Positions 19,871 through 31,869 of a DNA stretch of 64,000 nucleotides are shown here, one piece after another. The notes under the pieces are model-generated. The model was not told where the DNA came from and did not search any database. It saw only the letters and a program-made list of their open reading frames with translations. Each line of letters begins with the position of its first letter. The stretch's first letter is position 1. The position numbers were made by a program, and so were the translations under genes. This DNA comes from Mycobacterium mantenii (GTDB lineage Bacteria > Actinomycetota > Actinomycetes > Mycobacteriales > Mycobacteriaceae), in NCBI RefSeq assembly GCF_010731775.1, contig NZ_AP022590.1, forward strand, positions 5,146,001-5,210,000. Reading direction: 5' to 3'.

Positions 19871-20956
19871 TTAGTCCACCGCTGACGGTTCTTCGATCAG
19901 TGCCGTCGCGGCCTTCAAGTGAGCTATCGCGTCGCGCACGATCGAGTCGATCAGCTCGGCGCACGACGGCAGGTCCTCGAGGATGCCCGCCACCTGGCCC
20001 GAGGCGAGCACCCCGGCGTCGGTGTTGCCGTCAACCAGCCCCGCCTTCAACAACATCGGGGTGTTGGCCGCCATCACCACCTGCGACCAGGTCAGCTCCT
20101 TGCCGTGGCGCATCGCCAGGCCGTCGCTGATCATCGACCGCCAGGTCATCTGCGACATGTGCTTGAACTTGGCGGCATTGCGCACGGCCGCGGTCAGACC
20201 CCGTACCGGCGAACCGCCCTCGAGCTTCTCGACCAGGCCGGTGCGCAGCACCCGGTGGGGCATGCCGTCGACACGCGTCGTGACGACGGTGCCGTCCAGC
20301 GCCGCCTCCAGGTAGCGCCGCTTGACCGCGTCGGGCACGGTCGAATCCGAGGTGAGCAGGAAGCGCGTGCCCATCGCCACGCCGGCGGCGCCGTAGCTCA
20401 GCGCGGCCGCGAGCCCGCGCCCGTCGAAGAATCCCCCCGCCGCGATCACCGGTATTCCGGTGCCCCGCACGGCGTCCAGCACCGACGGCAGCAGCAGGGT
20501 CGTGGCGACCGGGCCGGTATGGCCGCCGCCCTCGCCGCCCTGCACGATCATCGCGTCGGCGCCCCAGGCCGCGACCTTGCGTGCGTGCTTGGCCGCACCG
20601 ATCGACGGAATCACCACGGCGCCTGCCTCTTTCAGCCGGGCGATCAGCTCCTGCTTGGGCGCCAGCGCGAACGACGCCACCTTCACGCCCTCGCGGATCA
20701 TCAGGTCGACGCGGTCGCCGGCGTCGGCGGCGTCGGCGCGGATATTCACCCCGAACGGCTTGTCGGTGGCGGCCTTGACTTTGCTGATGGCCGTCGCCAG
20801 CTCGTCGAGCGTCATGGTGGCCGAAGCCAGGATGCCCAGCCCGCCCGCGTTGGCCGTGGCGGCGACCAGCCGGGCGCCGGCCACCCATCCCATCCCGGTC
20901 TGCACCACCGGGTGCTCGACACCGACCAGCTCGGTCAGCGGCGTGCGCAACTTCAT
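19871..20956 (-). CDS. ipdC: IpdC, flavin-dependent oxidoreductase (NMO/2-nitropropane dioxygenase family)
   Basis: 361-residue TIM-barrel flavoprotein (Rv3553-like) acting on the CoA-linked C/D-ring intermediate before EchA20. Flavin phosphate loops: 'MIVQGGEGGGHTGPV' and 'PVIAAGGFFDGRGLAAALSY'. I chose ATG 20956 (MKLRTPLTELVGVEHP), which matches the M. tuberculosis N-terminus; GTG 20962 adds two residues. Separated from ipdB by a repeat-like element. Confidence 0.95.
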   Translation of the reverse strand: MKLRTPLTELVGVEHPVVQTGMGWVAGARLVAATANAGGLGILASATMTLDELATAISKVKAATDKPFGVNIRADAADAGDRVDLMIREGVKVASFALAPKQELIARLKEAGAVVIPSIGAAKHARKVAAWGADAMIVQGGEGGGHTGPVATTLLLPSVLDAVRGTGIPVIAAGGFFDGRGLAAALSYGAAGVAMGTRFLLTSDSTVPDAVKRRYLEAALDGTVVTTRVDGMPHRVLRTGLVEKLEGGSPVRGLTAAVRNAAKFKHMSQMTWRSMISDGLAMRHGKELTWSQVVMAANTPMLLKAGLVDGNTDAGVLASGQVAGILEDLPSCAELIDSIVRDAIAHLKAATALIEEPSAVD

Positions 20957-21002
20957 AGCCACCGCCGACGATGCAGAGCGAAGCGATGAGGAGGCGGAAT
21001 GA
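20957..21002 (+). repeat. MIRU-like element between ipdB and ipdC
   Basis: CCGACGATGCAGAGCGAAGC followed by GATGAGGAGGCGG, on the plus strand although both neighbouring genes are on the minus strand. It shares the core with the elements at 38909 (same orientation) and, inverted, at 9131 and 46353. Opposite to the genes it cannot serve as a ribosome binding site here. Confidence 0.6.
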
Positions 21003-21745
21003 TCATGAACGTATCTCTCGGTCGCGCAGGGACTTCGGGTCGATCACCTCGCGGATGACCCGGAGCTCTTCGTCGGTCGGCAGCCTTGTCTCGCCGGCCT
21101 CGTCCACGCCGTGCACCTCGAACGACGTGGCCTCGCGGACGTCGTCGGGCGACACCCCGGGATGCAGGGACACCGCACGCATGGTGCGCTCGGGCCCGCC
21201 GAAGTCGAACACTCCGAGGTTGGAGACGACCCGGTAGGTGTTGGCGAAGCGGAACGCCGGATTGTCGGGGTCCACGTTGTCCCAGCCGATTCCGCAGACG
21301 ATGTCGACCTTCTCGCAGAACACCCGCTTGGAATGGTTGCCCACCCAGTAGCTGGTGGCGTGGTTGATCGCGTTGCCCGGCGCGCCCCGCAGGCCGAACA
21401 TCTGCCTGGTCGGGTGCTGCAGCGGACCGAATGCCGAGATGTTCTGATTGCCAAAGCGGTCAACCTGATTGGCGCCCATCACCACGTGCCGCCGCCCCCA
21501 GGTCAGCGTTTCGAAGACCCGCCCGAACGGCATCCAGCCCTCGACGTGCCCGGTCTTGCCCAGGGCCGGGGTGTCGGCCAGCAGCTGCGCCTCGCCGTCG
21601 GTCAGCAGGATGTCCGGCGAGAAGGTCAACCGCGCCAGTCGCGCACCGACCGACGCCATGTTCGTCATCGGGCTGACCATGATCTCGCCCGCATCCCGAA
21701 ACAGTTCGGCGCAGGCGACTGCGCACACTTCGGCGCGGGTGCTGC

Positions 21746-21749
<4 letters not shown>
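21003..21749 (-). CDS. ipdB: IpdB, beta subunit of COCHEA-CoA hydrolase
   Basis: 248 residues from GTG 21749 (MSSTRAEVCAVACAELF); the open frame to 21836 is an out-of-register extension into ipdA. CoA-transferase-fold subunit (Rv3552-like): 'GANQVDRFGNQNIS', 'GAPGNAINHATSYWVGNHSK', 'VSLHPGVSPDDV'. With IpdA it hydrolytically opens ring C, a retro-Claisen-like reaction rather than CoA transfer. GTGA overlap with ipdA implies coupled synthesis of the two subunits. Confidence 0.96.
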
Positions 21750-22626
<877 letters not shown>

Positions 22627-22630
<4 letters not shown>

Positions 22631-23385
22631 GACTTCTCGCCCTTCGTCGTGCCGGCGAACGCGTCGCGGTGCTCGTCGGCGACCCCGGCCAGATTGAGCT
22701 CGAACGTAAACCCTTGCTCCATGCGATAACTCGAGTTGACGCGTTGCACGTCGATCAGGTTAAGCGCCTCTTTGGCCGCCCGGATGACGCGGGTGTCCTT
22801 GACGGCGATGTCGCGCGCGACGCGCAGCGCGGCCTCGTCCAGCTCGTCACGCGGCACCACCTCGTGCACCGAACCGAAGTGATGCAGGGTGGCGGCGTCC
22901 ACGGTGGCCGCGGTGAAGAACAGCCGCCGCATCAGGTGCTGCGGAACGAGTCGCGACAGGTGCGTCGCCGCGCCGAGGGCGCCGCGTTCCACCTCCGGCA
23001 GCCGGAAGGTGGCGTCGTCGGAGGCCACGATGACGTCGGAGTTACCGACCAGCCCGATGCCGCCGCCGACGCAGAACCCGTTCACAGCGGCGACGACGGG
23101 CACCGCGCACTCGTAGACCGCGCGGAACGCGGCGAAGCAGCCGCGGTTGGCATCGATCAGCGCGGTGAATCCCTCGGTGCGCTGCATCTCCTTGATGTCG
23201 ACCCCGGCGTTGAAGCCGCGGCCCTCGGCGCGCAGGATCACCACGTGGGTCTCGGGATCGTGGCCGGCCGCGGTGATGGTGTCGGCCAGTTCGAACCAGC
23301 CGTGCGACGGGATGGCGTTGACGGGCGGGAAGTCGACGGTAACCGCGACGATGCCCGGTTCGGTGATTGTGGATGTGATGGGCAA
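22627..23385 (-). CDS. echA20: EchA20, ring D-opening hydrolase of the crotonase family
   Basis: 252-residue crotonase-fold enzyme (Rv3550-like) that hydrolytically opens ring D of the C/D-ring CoA thioester (HIEC-CoA). Oxyanion-hole segments 'GRGFNAGVDIKEMQRT' and 'NGFCVGGGIGLVGNSDVIVA' are visible. I accept the TTG start at 23385 because it follows AAGGAAG and gives MPITST, the recalled N-terminus of EchA20. First gene of the echA20-ipdA-ipdB-ipdC operon. Confidence 0.95.
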
Positions 23386-23424
23386 GGTGCCACTTCCTTG
23401 TGTGGGCTTGGGGGGTAACTACCT

Positions 23425-23440
23425 AAGCAAGCACTTGCTT
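23425..23440. promoter_or_regulatory. KstR2 operator between echA20 and the SDR operon
   Basis: AAGCAAGCACTTGCTT is palindromic except at its central CA and fits the KstR2 motif. It lies between the divergent echA20 and SDR operons, directly before the -10 box of the latter. Confidence 0.93.
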
Positions 23441-23442
23441 GG

Positions 23443-23448
23443 TACGCT
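23443..23448 (+). promoter_or_regulatory. -10 box of a leaderless SDR promoter
   Basis: TACGCT (TANNNT) is followed by six bases (AGCACA) and the GTG at 23455, the same spacing as at kstR2. No ribosome binding site lies between. Confidence 0.65.
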
Positions 23449-23454
23449 AGCACA

Positions 23455-24240
23455 GTGACTCGCGCCGAAGCATCCGACGCCATCAACTTGGGGCTGGCCG
23501 GGCGGGTGGTTCTCGTCACCGGCGGTGTCCGCGGTGTGGGGGCCGGCATCAGCTCCGTTTTCGCCGAGCAGGGCGCCATCGTCGTCACCTGCGCGCGACG
23601 CGAGGTCGAGGGCCTGCCCTATGAATTCCACTCCTGCGATGTCCGCGACGACGACGCCGTCAAGGGCTTGATCGGCACCATTGTGGACCGGCACGGGCGG
23701 CTCGACGTCGTCGTCAACAACGCCGGGGGATCGCCCTACGTGCTGACCGCAGAGTCCAGCGCCAAGTTCAACCGCAAGATCATCGAACTCAATCTGATTG
23801 GCGCGCTGTCGGTTTCGCAACACGCGAACACTCACATGCAAAGCCAGCAGCGGGGTGGGTCGATCATCAACATCTGCAGTCTCAGCGGCCGGCGGCCGAG
23901 CCCGGGCACCGGCGCCTACGGGGCCGCCAAGGCGGGCCTGGAAAGCCTCACGCAGACGCTGGCGGTGGAGTGGGGTCCGAAGGTCCGGGTGAACGCCTGC
24001 GTGGTCGGCATGGTGGAAACCGAGCAGTCCGAGCTGTTCTACGGCGACGCCGACTCCATCGCCGCGATCTCGAAGAATGTGCCGCTCGGGCGGCTGGCCA
24101 AGCCTGAGGACATCGGGTGGGCCGCAGCATTTCTGGCGTCCGACGTGGCGTCCTACATCAGCGGAGCCTCGTTAGAGGTGCACGGCGGCGGCGAGCCGCC
24201 GCACTATCTGGCCACCACGAACGCCAGCGCGATCAAGTAG
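23455..24240 (+). CDS. Short-chain dehydrogenase/reductase, Rv3549c-like
   Basis: 261-residue SDR: 'VLVTGGVRGVGAG' (cofactor loop), 'DVVVNNAGGSP', 'SLSGRRPSPGTGAYGAAKAG' with Ser and YxxxK, 'YISGASLEVHGGGEP' at the C-terminus. KstR2-controlled and therefore probably active on a C/D-ring hydroxyacyl intermediate, but the substrate is not established. GTG start chosen from the -10 spacing. A second SDR follows after 14 bases. Confidence 0.92.
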   Translation: MTRAEASDAINLGLAGRVVLVTGGVRGVGAGISSVFAEQGAIVVTCARREVEGLPYEFHSCDVRDDDAVKGLIGTIVDRHGRLDVVVNNAGGSPYVLTAESSAKFNRKIIELNLIGALSVSQHANTHMQSQQRGGSIINICSLSGRRPSPGTGAYGAAKAGLESLTQTLAVEWGPKVRVNACVVGMVETEQSELFYGDADSIAAISKNVPLGRLAKPEDIGWAAAFLASDVASYISGASLEVHGGGEPPHYLATTNASAIK

Positions 24241-24254
24241 AGGAGACAAGGACT

Positions 24255-25160
24255 ATGGGAGTGGTTGACGGCCGCGTCGTCATCGTCACCGGAGCGGGCG
24301 GCGGGATCGGTCGCGCGCACGCGCTGGCCTTCGCCGAAGAGGGTGCGCGCGTGGTGGTCAACGACATCGGGGTGGGCCTGGACGGCTCACCGGCCGGCGG
24401 CGGCAGCGCCGCCCAGAGCGTCGTCGACGAAATCACCGCAGCCGGTGGCGAAGCCGTCGCCGACGGATCCAACATCGCGGATTGGGACCAGGCGGCGAGT
24501 CTGATCCAGACCGCTGTCGAAAACTTCGGCGGGCTGGACGTTTTGGTGAACAACGCCGGCATCGTGCGCGACCGGATGATGGCCAACACCAGCGAAGAGG
24601 AGTTCGACGCCGTCATCGCCGTGCACCTCAAGGGGCACTTCGCCACGATGCGCCACGCCGCGTCGTACTGGCGCGGGCTGTCCAAAGAGGGCAAAACCGT
24701 TGACGCCCGGATCATTAACACGAGTTCGGGTGCCGGGCTGCAGGGCAGCGTCGGGCAGGGCAACTACAGCGCCGCCAAGGCCGGCATCGCGGCGCTGACC
24801 TTGGTCGGCGCCGCCGAGATGGGGCGCTACGGCGTCACCGTCAATGCCATCGCGCCCTCGGCGCGCACCCGGATGACCGAGACCGTGTTCGCCGAGATGA
24901 TGGCGACGCAGGACCAGGATTTCGACGCCATGGCCCCGGAAAACATTTCCCCGCTGGTGGTTTGGCTGGGCAGCGCCGAATCACGCGACGTCACCGGCAA
25001 GGTGTTCGAGGTCGAGGGCGGCAAGATTCGCGTCGCCGAGGGCTGGGCGCACGGGCCGGAGATCGACAAGGGCGCGAGGTGGGATCCCGCCGAACTGGGG
25101 CGCGTTGTCGCCGATCTGCTCGCCAAGGCGCGCCGGCCGGTCCCGGTCTACGGCGCCTAG
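24255..25160 (+). CDS. Short-chain dehydrogenase/reductase, Rv3548c-like
   Basis: 301 residues from ATG 24255, preceded by AGGAGAC; the open frame upstream is the 3' end of the previous SDR read in another frame. It belongs to the long SDR type related to the dehydrogenase part of multifunctional beta-oxidation enzymes: 'VTGAGGGIGRAHALAFAEEG', 'NDIGVGLDGSPAGGG', 'LVNNAGIVRDRMM', 'GNYSAAKAGIAALT'. Second gene of the KstR2-controlled SDR operon; probably a 3-hydroxyacyl-CoA dehydrogenase step. Confidence 0.92.
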   Translation: MGVVDGRVVIVTGAGGGIGRAHALAFAEEGARVVVNDIGVGLDGSPAGGGSAAQSVVDEITAAGGEAVADGSNIADWDQAASLIQTAVENFGGLDVLVNNAGIVRDRMMANTSEEEFDAVIAVHLKGHFATMRHAASYWRGLSKEGKTVDARIINTSSGAGLQGSVGQGNYSAAKAGIAALTLVGAAEMGRYGVTVNAIAPSARTRMTETVFAEMMATQDQDFDAMAPENISPLVVWLGSAESRDVTGKVFEVEGGKIRVAEGWAHGPEIDKGARWDPAELGRVVADLLAKARRPVPVYGA

Positions 25161-25241
25161 ACTGCGTGGGTCGATCGTGCACTCAGCGCGAAGTTTTCGT
25201 CGATTTCGCGCAGTGCGTGCACGCTCGGCACGGCTGCCGGT

Positions 25242-25760
<519 letters not shown>

Positions 25761-26153
25761 TTACCGGCGCCGCTGAATAAAAGGATGGAAGCGAACCGTG
25801 ATGTGGTGGATTTCGGCTTTCCCGCTTGCGCTTTCGGCCGGAATCACGAAGGTCTCGTTGACGTGCGCCGCGAGTCGCCGGCCGCCGAAAGCCGCCTTGG
25901 TCAGCACGGTGTACACCGCGCGCACCCGGTCGCCGTCGATGCGGTAGTGCGGTGGCGTCGTGCCCACTAGCAACCGGTACTGCAGCCCGCGATTGAGGCT
26001 GCGCCGCAGGTGATTTCCGGAGAAACCGTTCTTGATTCCCTGCTCGACGCGGGTGCAGCCGGCAGCGAATGGAACGGCGTCACCGTCATGGTTGACTAAC
26101 GCGTCGATGTAGGACTGCGCCGCAGCGATGCGGCTTTCGTCGGAGACGCCCAC
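25761..26153 (-). CDS. Small NTF2-like (DUF8021-like) protein, unknown function
   Basis: 130 residues from GTG 26153. The layout, a helix with 'AAQSYIDALVNHDGDAVPFA', a Gly-rich middle, then strands 'HYRIDGDRVRAVYTVLTKA' and 'IHHITVRFHPFIQRR', suggests a SnoaL/NTF2-like barrel such as DUF8021. It lies 24 bases downstream of fadA5 on the same strand, so is probably in the KstR-controlled fadA5 transcript. No catalytic residues can be named. Confidence 0.7.
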   Translation of the reverse strand: MGVSDESRIAAAQSYIDALVNHDGDAVPFAAGCTRVEQGIKNGFSGNHLRRSLNRGLQYRLLVGTTPPHYRIDGDRVRAVYTVLTKAAFGGRRLAAHVNETFVIPAESASGKAEIHHITVRFHPFIQRRR

Positions 26154-26177
26154 CGGAAGGCTGACAACGACCGAGCG

Positions 26178-27351
<1,174 letters not shown>

Positions 27352-27353
<2 letters not shown>

Positions 27354-27365
27354 GAACACGTTTCA
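27352..27365. promoter_or_regulatory. KstR operator, fadA5 side
   Basis: TAGAACACGTTTCA fits the KstR motif TNNAACNNGTTNNA fully and lies 11 bases from the fadA5 start codon. Confidence 0.9.
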
Positions 27366-27430
27366 TTAGTCTGACAAGCGAGGATGGTGACCTGCCTTTT
27401 ATCTGCGCAGGAGCCGTGTTTTACTGGCAC

Positions 27431-27444
27431 TAGAACACGTTGCA
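27431..27444. promoter_or_regulatory. KstR operator, cyp125 side
   Basis: TAGAACACGTTGCA fits the KstR motif and ends 18 bases before the cyp125 ATG. A GAGGAG ribosome binding site lies between, so cyp125 is leadered, unlike fadA5. Confidence 0.9.
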
Positions 27445-27462
27445 ATTGAGGAGCGCACACAC

Positions 27463-28713
27463 ATGGCACCCCCCAACATTCCCGCTGACTTCGACTTTCT
27501 CGACCCCGACGTCAACCTCGCAGGGTTGCCGGTCGAGGAACTCGCCCAGCTGCGTAAGGCAGAGCCGATCCACTGGGTCGACATTCCGAATGGCGCGGGT
27601 GGTTTCGAGGACCACGGATACTGGATCGTCACCAAGCACGCCGACGTCAAGGAGGTGTCGAAGCGCAGCGACATCTTCTCGAGCTGGATGAACGGCGCCA
27701 TCCCCACCTGGCCGCCGGAGATGAAGCGCGAGCAGGTCGAGCTGCAGCGCAGCGTCATGCTCAACATGGACGCGCCGCACCACACCCGGCTGCGCAAGAT
27801 CATCTCCCGCGGGTTCACGCCGCGGGCCATCGGACGCCTGGAAGCCGAACTGGCCCAGCGTGCCCAGAACATCGCCGAGACCGCCGCGAAGGAGGGCAGC
27901 GGCGACTTCGTCGAGCAGGTCTCGTGCGAGCTGCCGCTGCAAGCCATCGCGGGTCTGCTGGGCGTTCCCCAGGAGGATCGCGACAAGCTGTTCCGCTGGT
28001 CGAACGAGATGACCGGCGGCACCGACCCCGAGTACGCCCACGTCGATCCCGCGCAGTCGTCGATGGAGCTCATCACCTACGCCATGGCGATGGCGGCCGA
28101 GCGCAACAAGAACCCCACCGACGACATCGTCACCACGCTTATCCAGGCCGACATCGACGGGGAGAAGCTCTCCGACGACGAGTTCGGCTTCTTCGTGGTC
28201 ATGCTGGCCGTGGCGGGCAACGAGACGACACGTAACTCGATTACCCACGGCATGATCGCGATGGCGAACAACCCCGATCAGTGGGAGCTCTTCAAGAAGG
28301 AGCGCCCGGTGACCACGGCCGACGAGATCATCCGGTGGGCCACCCCGGTCTCGGCCTTCCAGCGCACCGCCAACGAGGACACCGAGCTGGGCGGCGTGCA
28401 GATCAAGAAGGGTCAGCGGGTAGTCATGTCGTACCGGTCGGCCAACTTCGACGAAGAGGTCTTCGACGACCCGCACAGCTTCAACATCCTGCGTGACCCG
28501 AACCCGCACGTCGGATTCGGCGGCACCGGGGCCCACTACTGCATCGGTGCGAACCTGGCCCGCATGACGATCAACCTGATCTTCAACGCGGTCGCCGACC
28601 ACATGCCCGATCTCAGGCCGATCGGTGAGCCCGAGCGGTTGCGGTCGGGCTGGCTCAACGGCATCAAGCATTGGCAGGTCGATTACGCCGGGAAGCCCGC
28701 GGTGACGTCCTGA
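27463..28713 (+). CDS. cyp125: CYP125, cholesterol/cholest-4-en-3-one 26(27)-hydroxylase
   Basis: 416-residue cytochrome P450 starting side-chain oxidation at C26. I-helix 'AVAGNETTRNSITHGM' (Thr pair), a PERF-type region near 'DDPHSFNILRDP', and heme loop 'GFGGTGAHYCIGANLARM' with the Cys ligand. The N-terminus is shorter than in H37Rv CYP125A1 (433). First gene of cyp125-fadE28-fadE29-chsH2-chsH1-ltp2; its TGA overlaps the fadE28 ATG (TGATG). Confidence 0.97.
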   Translation: MAPPNIPADFDFLDPDVNLAGLPVEELAQLRKAEPIHWVDIPNGAGGFEDHGYWIVTKHADVKEVSKRSDIFSSWMNGAIPTWPPEMKREQVELQRSVMLNMDAPHHTRLRKIISRGFTPRAIGRLEAELAQRAQNIAETAAKEGSGDFVEQVSCELPLQAIAGLLGVPQEDRDKLFRWSNEMTGGTDPEYAHVDPAQSSMELITYAMAMAAERNKNPTDDIVTTLIQADIDGEKLSDDEFGFFVVMLAVAGNETTRNSITHGMIAMANNPDQWELFKKERPVTTADEIIRWATPVSAFQRTANEDTELGGVQIKKGQRVVMSYRSANFDEEVFDDPHSFNILRDPNPHVGFGGTGAHYCIGANLARMTINLIFNAVADHMPDLRPIGEPERLRSGWLNGIKHWQVDYAGKPAVTS

Positions 28714-29756
28714 TGGACTTCGATCTCACCGCGACGCAACAGGCCGTCGCCGATGTGGTGACGTCGGTCTCCGAGCGCGAATTGAGCTGGGACGCTTTGG
28801 TCAACGGCGGCGTGACGGCGCTGCCAGTGCCCGAACGTCTCGGCGGCGACGGCGTGGGTCTGCCCGAGGTCGCCACTGTGCTGACCGAGATCGGTCGCCA
28901 CGGCGCCATCACACCGGCCCTGGCCACACTGGGTTTCGGTGTGGTGCCGCTGCTGGACCTGGCCTCCGAGGAACAACAGGACCGGTATCTGGCGGCCGTC
29001 CCCAAGGGCGGTGTGCTGACCGCGGCGCTCAACGAGCCCGGTACGGCGCTGCCCGACCGGCCCGCCACCACGTTCGCCAACGGCAAGTTGTCGGGCACCA
29101 AAGTCGGTGTGGCGTATGCCGCGTCGGCGGACTGGATGATCGTCACCGCCGACAGCGCGGTCGTCGTGGTGTCGCCGAAGGCAACCGGGGTCGGGGTGGT
29201 CCGGACCCCGACCTCGAACGACTCCGAGGAGTACACGGTCACGTTCGCCGACGTCATGATCGAAGACACGGACGTTTTGGCGGGCGCCGGGGCACCCCGG
29301 GTCAACCAGCTGGTGCTGGCCGCCATCGGCGCCTACGCCGACGGGCTGGTGGCCGGGGCGCTGCGTCTGACCGCCGACTACGTGGCCAACCGCAAGCAGT
29401 TCGGCAAGCCGCTGTCGACGTTCCAGACCGTGGCCGCCCAGCTCGCCGAGGTCTACATCGCCTCGCGCACCATCAATTTGGTGGCCAAGTCGGTCGTCTG
29501 GGGGCTGTCGGAGAGGGGCGGATCCGCCCCTCAAGTACAAGACGACCTGGACGTCCTCGGCTACTGGATCACCTCGCAGGCGCCGCCGGTGATGCAGATC
29601 TGCCATCACCTGCACGGCGGGATGGGGATGGACATCACCTATCCGATGCACCGGTACTACTCCACGATCAAGGACCTGTCCCGGCTGCTGGGCGGTTCTT
29701 CACTGCGCCTTGACCTCCTCGGAGGCCGCGACCTGGTGGGAGCGCAATGTTCATAG
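28713..29756 (+). CDS. fadE28: FadE28 (ChsE1/ChsE2-type ACAD subunit)
   Basis: 347-residue acyl-CoA dehydrogenase subunit that pairs with FadE29 as an alpha2-beta2 enzyme oxidising the C22 three-carbon side chain (3-oxo-pregnene-20-carboxyl-CoA). Start ATG 28713 overlaps cyp125. 'NRKQFGKPLSTFQTVAAQLA' and 'CHHLHGGMGMDITYPMHRYY' are the C-terminal domain signatures. Overlaps fadE29 by 10 bases. Confidence 0.95.
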   Translation: MDFDLTATQQAVADVVTSVSERELSWDALVNGGVTALPVPERLGGDGVGLPEVATVLTEIGRHGAITPALATLGFGVVPLLDLASEEQQDRYLAAVPKGGVLTAALNEPGTALPDRPATTFANGKLSGTKVGVAYAASADWMIVTADSAVVVVSPKATGVGVVRTPTSNDSEEYTVTFADVMIEDTDVLAGAGAPRVNQLVLAAIGAYADGLVAGALRLTADYVANRKQFGKPLSTFQTVAAQLAEVYIASRTINLVAKSVVWGLSERGGSAPQVQDDLDVLGYWITSQAPPVMQICHHLHGGMGMDITYPMHRYYSTIKDLSRLLGGSSLRLDLLGGRDLVGAQCS

Positions 29757-30910
29757 ACCTGACTCCGGAGCAGCGGCAGCTGCAAGCGGAACTGCGGGAA
29801 TACTTTTCGAACCTGATCTCGTCCGACGAGATGAAGGCGATGGAGCAGGACCGGCACAACGCGGCCTACCGCGCGGTGATCCGGCGGATGGGTCAGGACG
29901 GCAAGCTCGGCGTCGGATGGCCAAAGGAGTTCGGCGGATTGGGCTTCGGCCCGATCGAGCAGTCGATCTTCGTCAACGAGGCGCACCGGGCCGATGTGCC
30001 GCTGCCCGCGGTCACGTTGCAGACGGTCGGCCCGGTCCTGCAGCAGTTCGGCAGCGAGGCGCAGAAGGAGAAGTTCCTGCCGGCGATCCTGGCCGGGGAG
30101 GTGCACTTCGCGATCGGCTACACCGAGCCCGAGGCGGGAACCGACCTGGCGTCCCTGCGGACCACCGCCGTTCGTCAGGGCGACGAGTACATCGTCAACG
30201 GTCAGAAGATCTTCACCACCGGTGCCCATGACGCGGACTACATCTGGCTGGCCTGCCGCACCGACCCGGAAGCCGTGAAGCACAAGGGCATTTCGATCCT
30301 GATCGTCGACACCAAGGATCCCGGCTACTCCTGGACACCGATCATCCTGTCCGACGGCGCCCACCACACCAACGCCACGTACTACAACGACGTGCGGGTC
30401 CCCACCGACATGCTGGTCGGCGAGGAGAACGGCGGGTGGCGGCTGATCACCACCCAGCTCAACAACGAGCGGGTCATGCTGGGCCCCGCGGGCCGCACCG
30501 CCGGCATCTACGACCGGGTGCACGCCTGGGCGTCCAAGCCGGGCAGCGACGGCGTCACGCCGATCGACCACCAGGACGTCAGGCGGGCGCTCGGTGAGAT
30601 CCATGCGATGTGGCGGATCAACGAGCTGCTGAACTGGCAGGTGGCCGCCGCGGGCGAGGAGATCAACGTCGCCGACGCCGCGTCGACGAAAGTCTTTGGC
30701 ACGGAGCGCATCCAGTACATCGGCCGACTGGCCGAGGAGATCGTCGGCAAGTACGGCAACCCCGCCGACTCGGATACCTCCGACCTGCTCAACTGGCTGG
30801 ACTCCCAAACCAAGCGCAACCTCGTCATCACCTTCGGTGGCGGTGTCAACGAAGTCATGCGCGAGATGATCGCGGCGGCCGGCCTCAAGGTGCCGAGGGT
30901 GCCTCGATGA
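29747..30910 (+). CDS. fadE29: FadE29 (partner ACAD subunit of FadE28)
   Basis: 387 residues, same length as Rv3543c. 'FAIGYTEPEAGTDLASLRTT', 'YIVNGQKIFTTGAHDADYIW' and 'FGGGVNEVMREMIAAAGL' are ACAD signatures. Forms the heterotetramer with FadE28 that makes the C17(20) double bond hydrated by ChsH1-ChsH2. The start lies inside fadE28 and the stop overlaps chsH2 (ATGA), so the complex subunits are translationally coupled. Confidence 0.96.
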   Translation: MFIDLTPEQRQLQAELREYFSNLISSDEMKAMEQDRHNAAYRAVIRRMGQDGKLGVGWPKEFGGLGFGPIEQSIFVNEAHRADVPLPAVTLQTVGPVLQQFGSEAQKEKFLPAILAGEVHFAIGYTEPEAGTDLASLRTTAVRQGDEYIVNGQKIFTTGAHDADYIWLACRTDPEAVKHKGISILIVDTKDPGYSWTPIILSDGAHHTNATYYNDVRVPTDMLVGEENGGWRLITTQLNNERVMLGPAGRTAGIYDRVHAWASKPGSDGVTPIDHQDVRRALGEIHAMWRINELLNWQVAAAGEEINVADAASTKVFGTERIQYIGRLAEEIVGKYGNPADSDTSDLLNWLDSQTKRNLVITFGGGVNEVMREMIAAAGLKVPRVPR

Positions 30911-31869
30911 CCGATATCAAGGAAGCGGTCGCGGAGATCACCGCCACCGTTGTCGCTGCGCCGCGCGATGCCCGGGATCCCGTGAACCAGCCGACGATCA
31001 ACAACTGGGTCGAGGCGCTCGGCGACCGCAATCCGATCTACGTCGACGAGGTCGCCGCTCGCGCGGCGGGACACCCGGGGATTGTTGCGCCGCCGGCCAT
31101 GATTCAGGTGTGGACGATGTTCGGCCTGGGCGGGGAACGCCCGACCGACGACCCCATGGGCCCGATCATGCAGCTGTTCGACGAGGCCGGTTACATCGGG
31201 GTGGTCGCGACCAACTGCGAACAGACCTACCACCGGTACCTGCGTCCTGGCGAGCAGGTCACCGTCTACTCCGAGATGCGCGACGTGGTCGGCCCCAAGC
31301 AGACTGGACTCGGTGAGGGCTGGTTCATCAACCAGCACATCACCTGGCGGGTCGGTGACGAGGATGTCGCCGAGATGGCCTGGCGCATCCTGAAATTCAG
31401 GCCCCGCGAGGATTCCGGCGCCGTCGGCTCCGTCCCGCAGGACCTGGACGCCGACGCCATGATGCGCCCGGCGGTGTCGCGCGACACCGCCTTTTTCTGG
31501 GAGGGCGTCAAGGCGCACGAGCTACGCATCCAGCGTCTTGCCGATGGCACCCTGCGGCATCCGCCGGTGCCGGCGGTGTGGCAGGACAAGGCCGAGCCCA
31601 TCGACTACGCGGTGGCCAGTGGTCGCGGCACGGTGTTCAGCTACGTGGTGCACCACGCGCCGAAGGTGCCCGGACGCACGCTGCCGTTCGTGATCGCACT
31701 GATCGAACTGGAAGAGGGCGTTCGGATGCTCGGTGAGCTGCGCAACGTCGACCACGCCGAGATCAAGATCGGAATGCCGGTGCGCGCAACCTATATCGAC
31801 TTCCCGGCCGGCGAGTCCGGCCCGGAATGGAGCCTCTACGCCTGGGAGCCTCTGGGAGATCAAGCATGA
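30907..31869 (+). CDS. chsH2: ChsH2, MaoC-like hydratase subunit fused to a DUF35 domain
   Basis: 320 residues. Residues 1-170 form a MaoC/hotdog domain ('HPGIVAPPAMIQVWTMFGLG'); the C-terminal 120 residues form a DUF35 OB-fold domain that recruits the aldolase Ltp2. With ChsH1 it hydrates 3-oxo-pregna-4,17-diene-20-carboxyl-CoA. The DUF35 part lacks the usual zinc-ribbon Cys pairs ('LADGTLRHPPVPAVWQDKAE' stands where C-x2-C would be). Start ATG 30907 overlaps fadE29; the stop overlaps the chsH1 ATG. Confidence 0.95.
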   Translation: MTDIKEAVAEITATVVAAPRDARDPVNQPTINNWVEALGDRNPIYVDEVAARAAGHPGIVAPPAMIQVWTMFGLGGERPTDDPMGPIMQLFDEAGYIGVVATNCEQTYHRYLRPGEQVTVYSEMRDVVGPKQTGLGEGWFINQHITWRVGDEDVAEMAWRILKFRPREDSGAVGSVPQDLDADAMMRPAVSRDTAFFWEGVKAHELRIQRLADGTLRHPPVPAVWQDKAEPIDYAVASGRGTVFSYVVHHAPKVPGRTLPFVIALIELEEGVRMLGELRNVDHAEIKIGMPVRATYIDFPAGESGPEWSLYAWEPLGDQA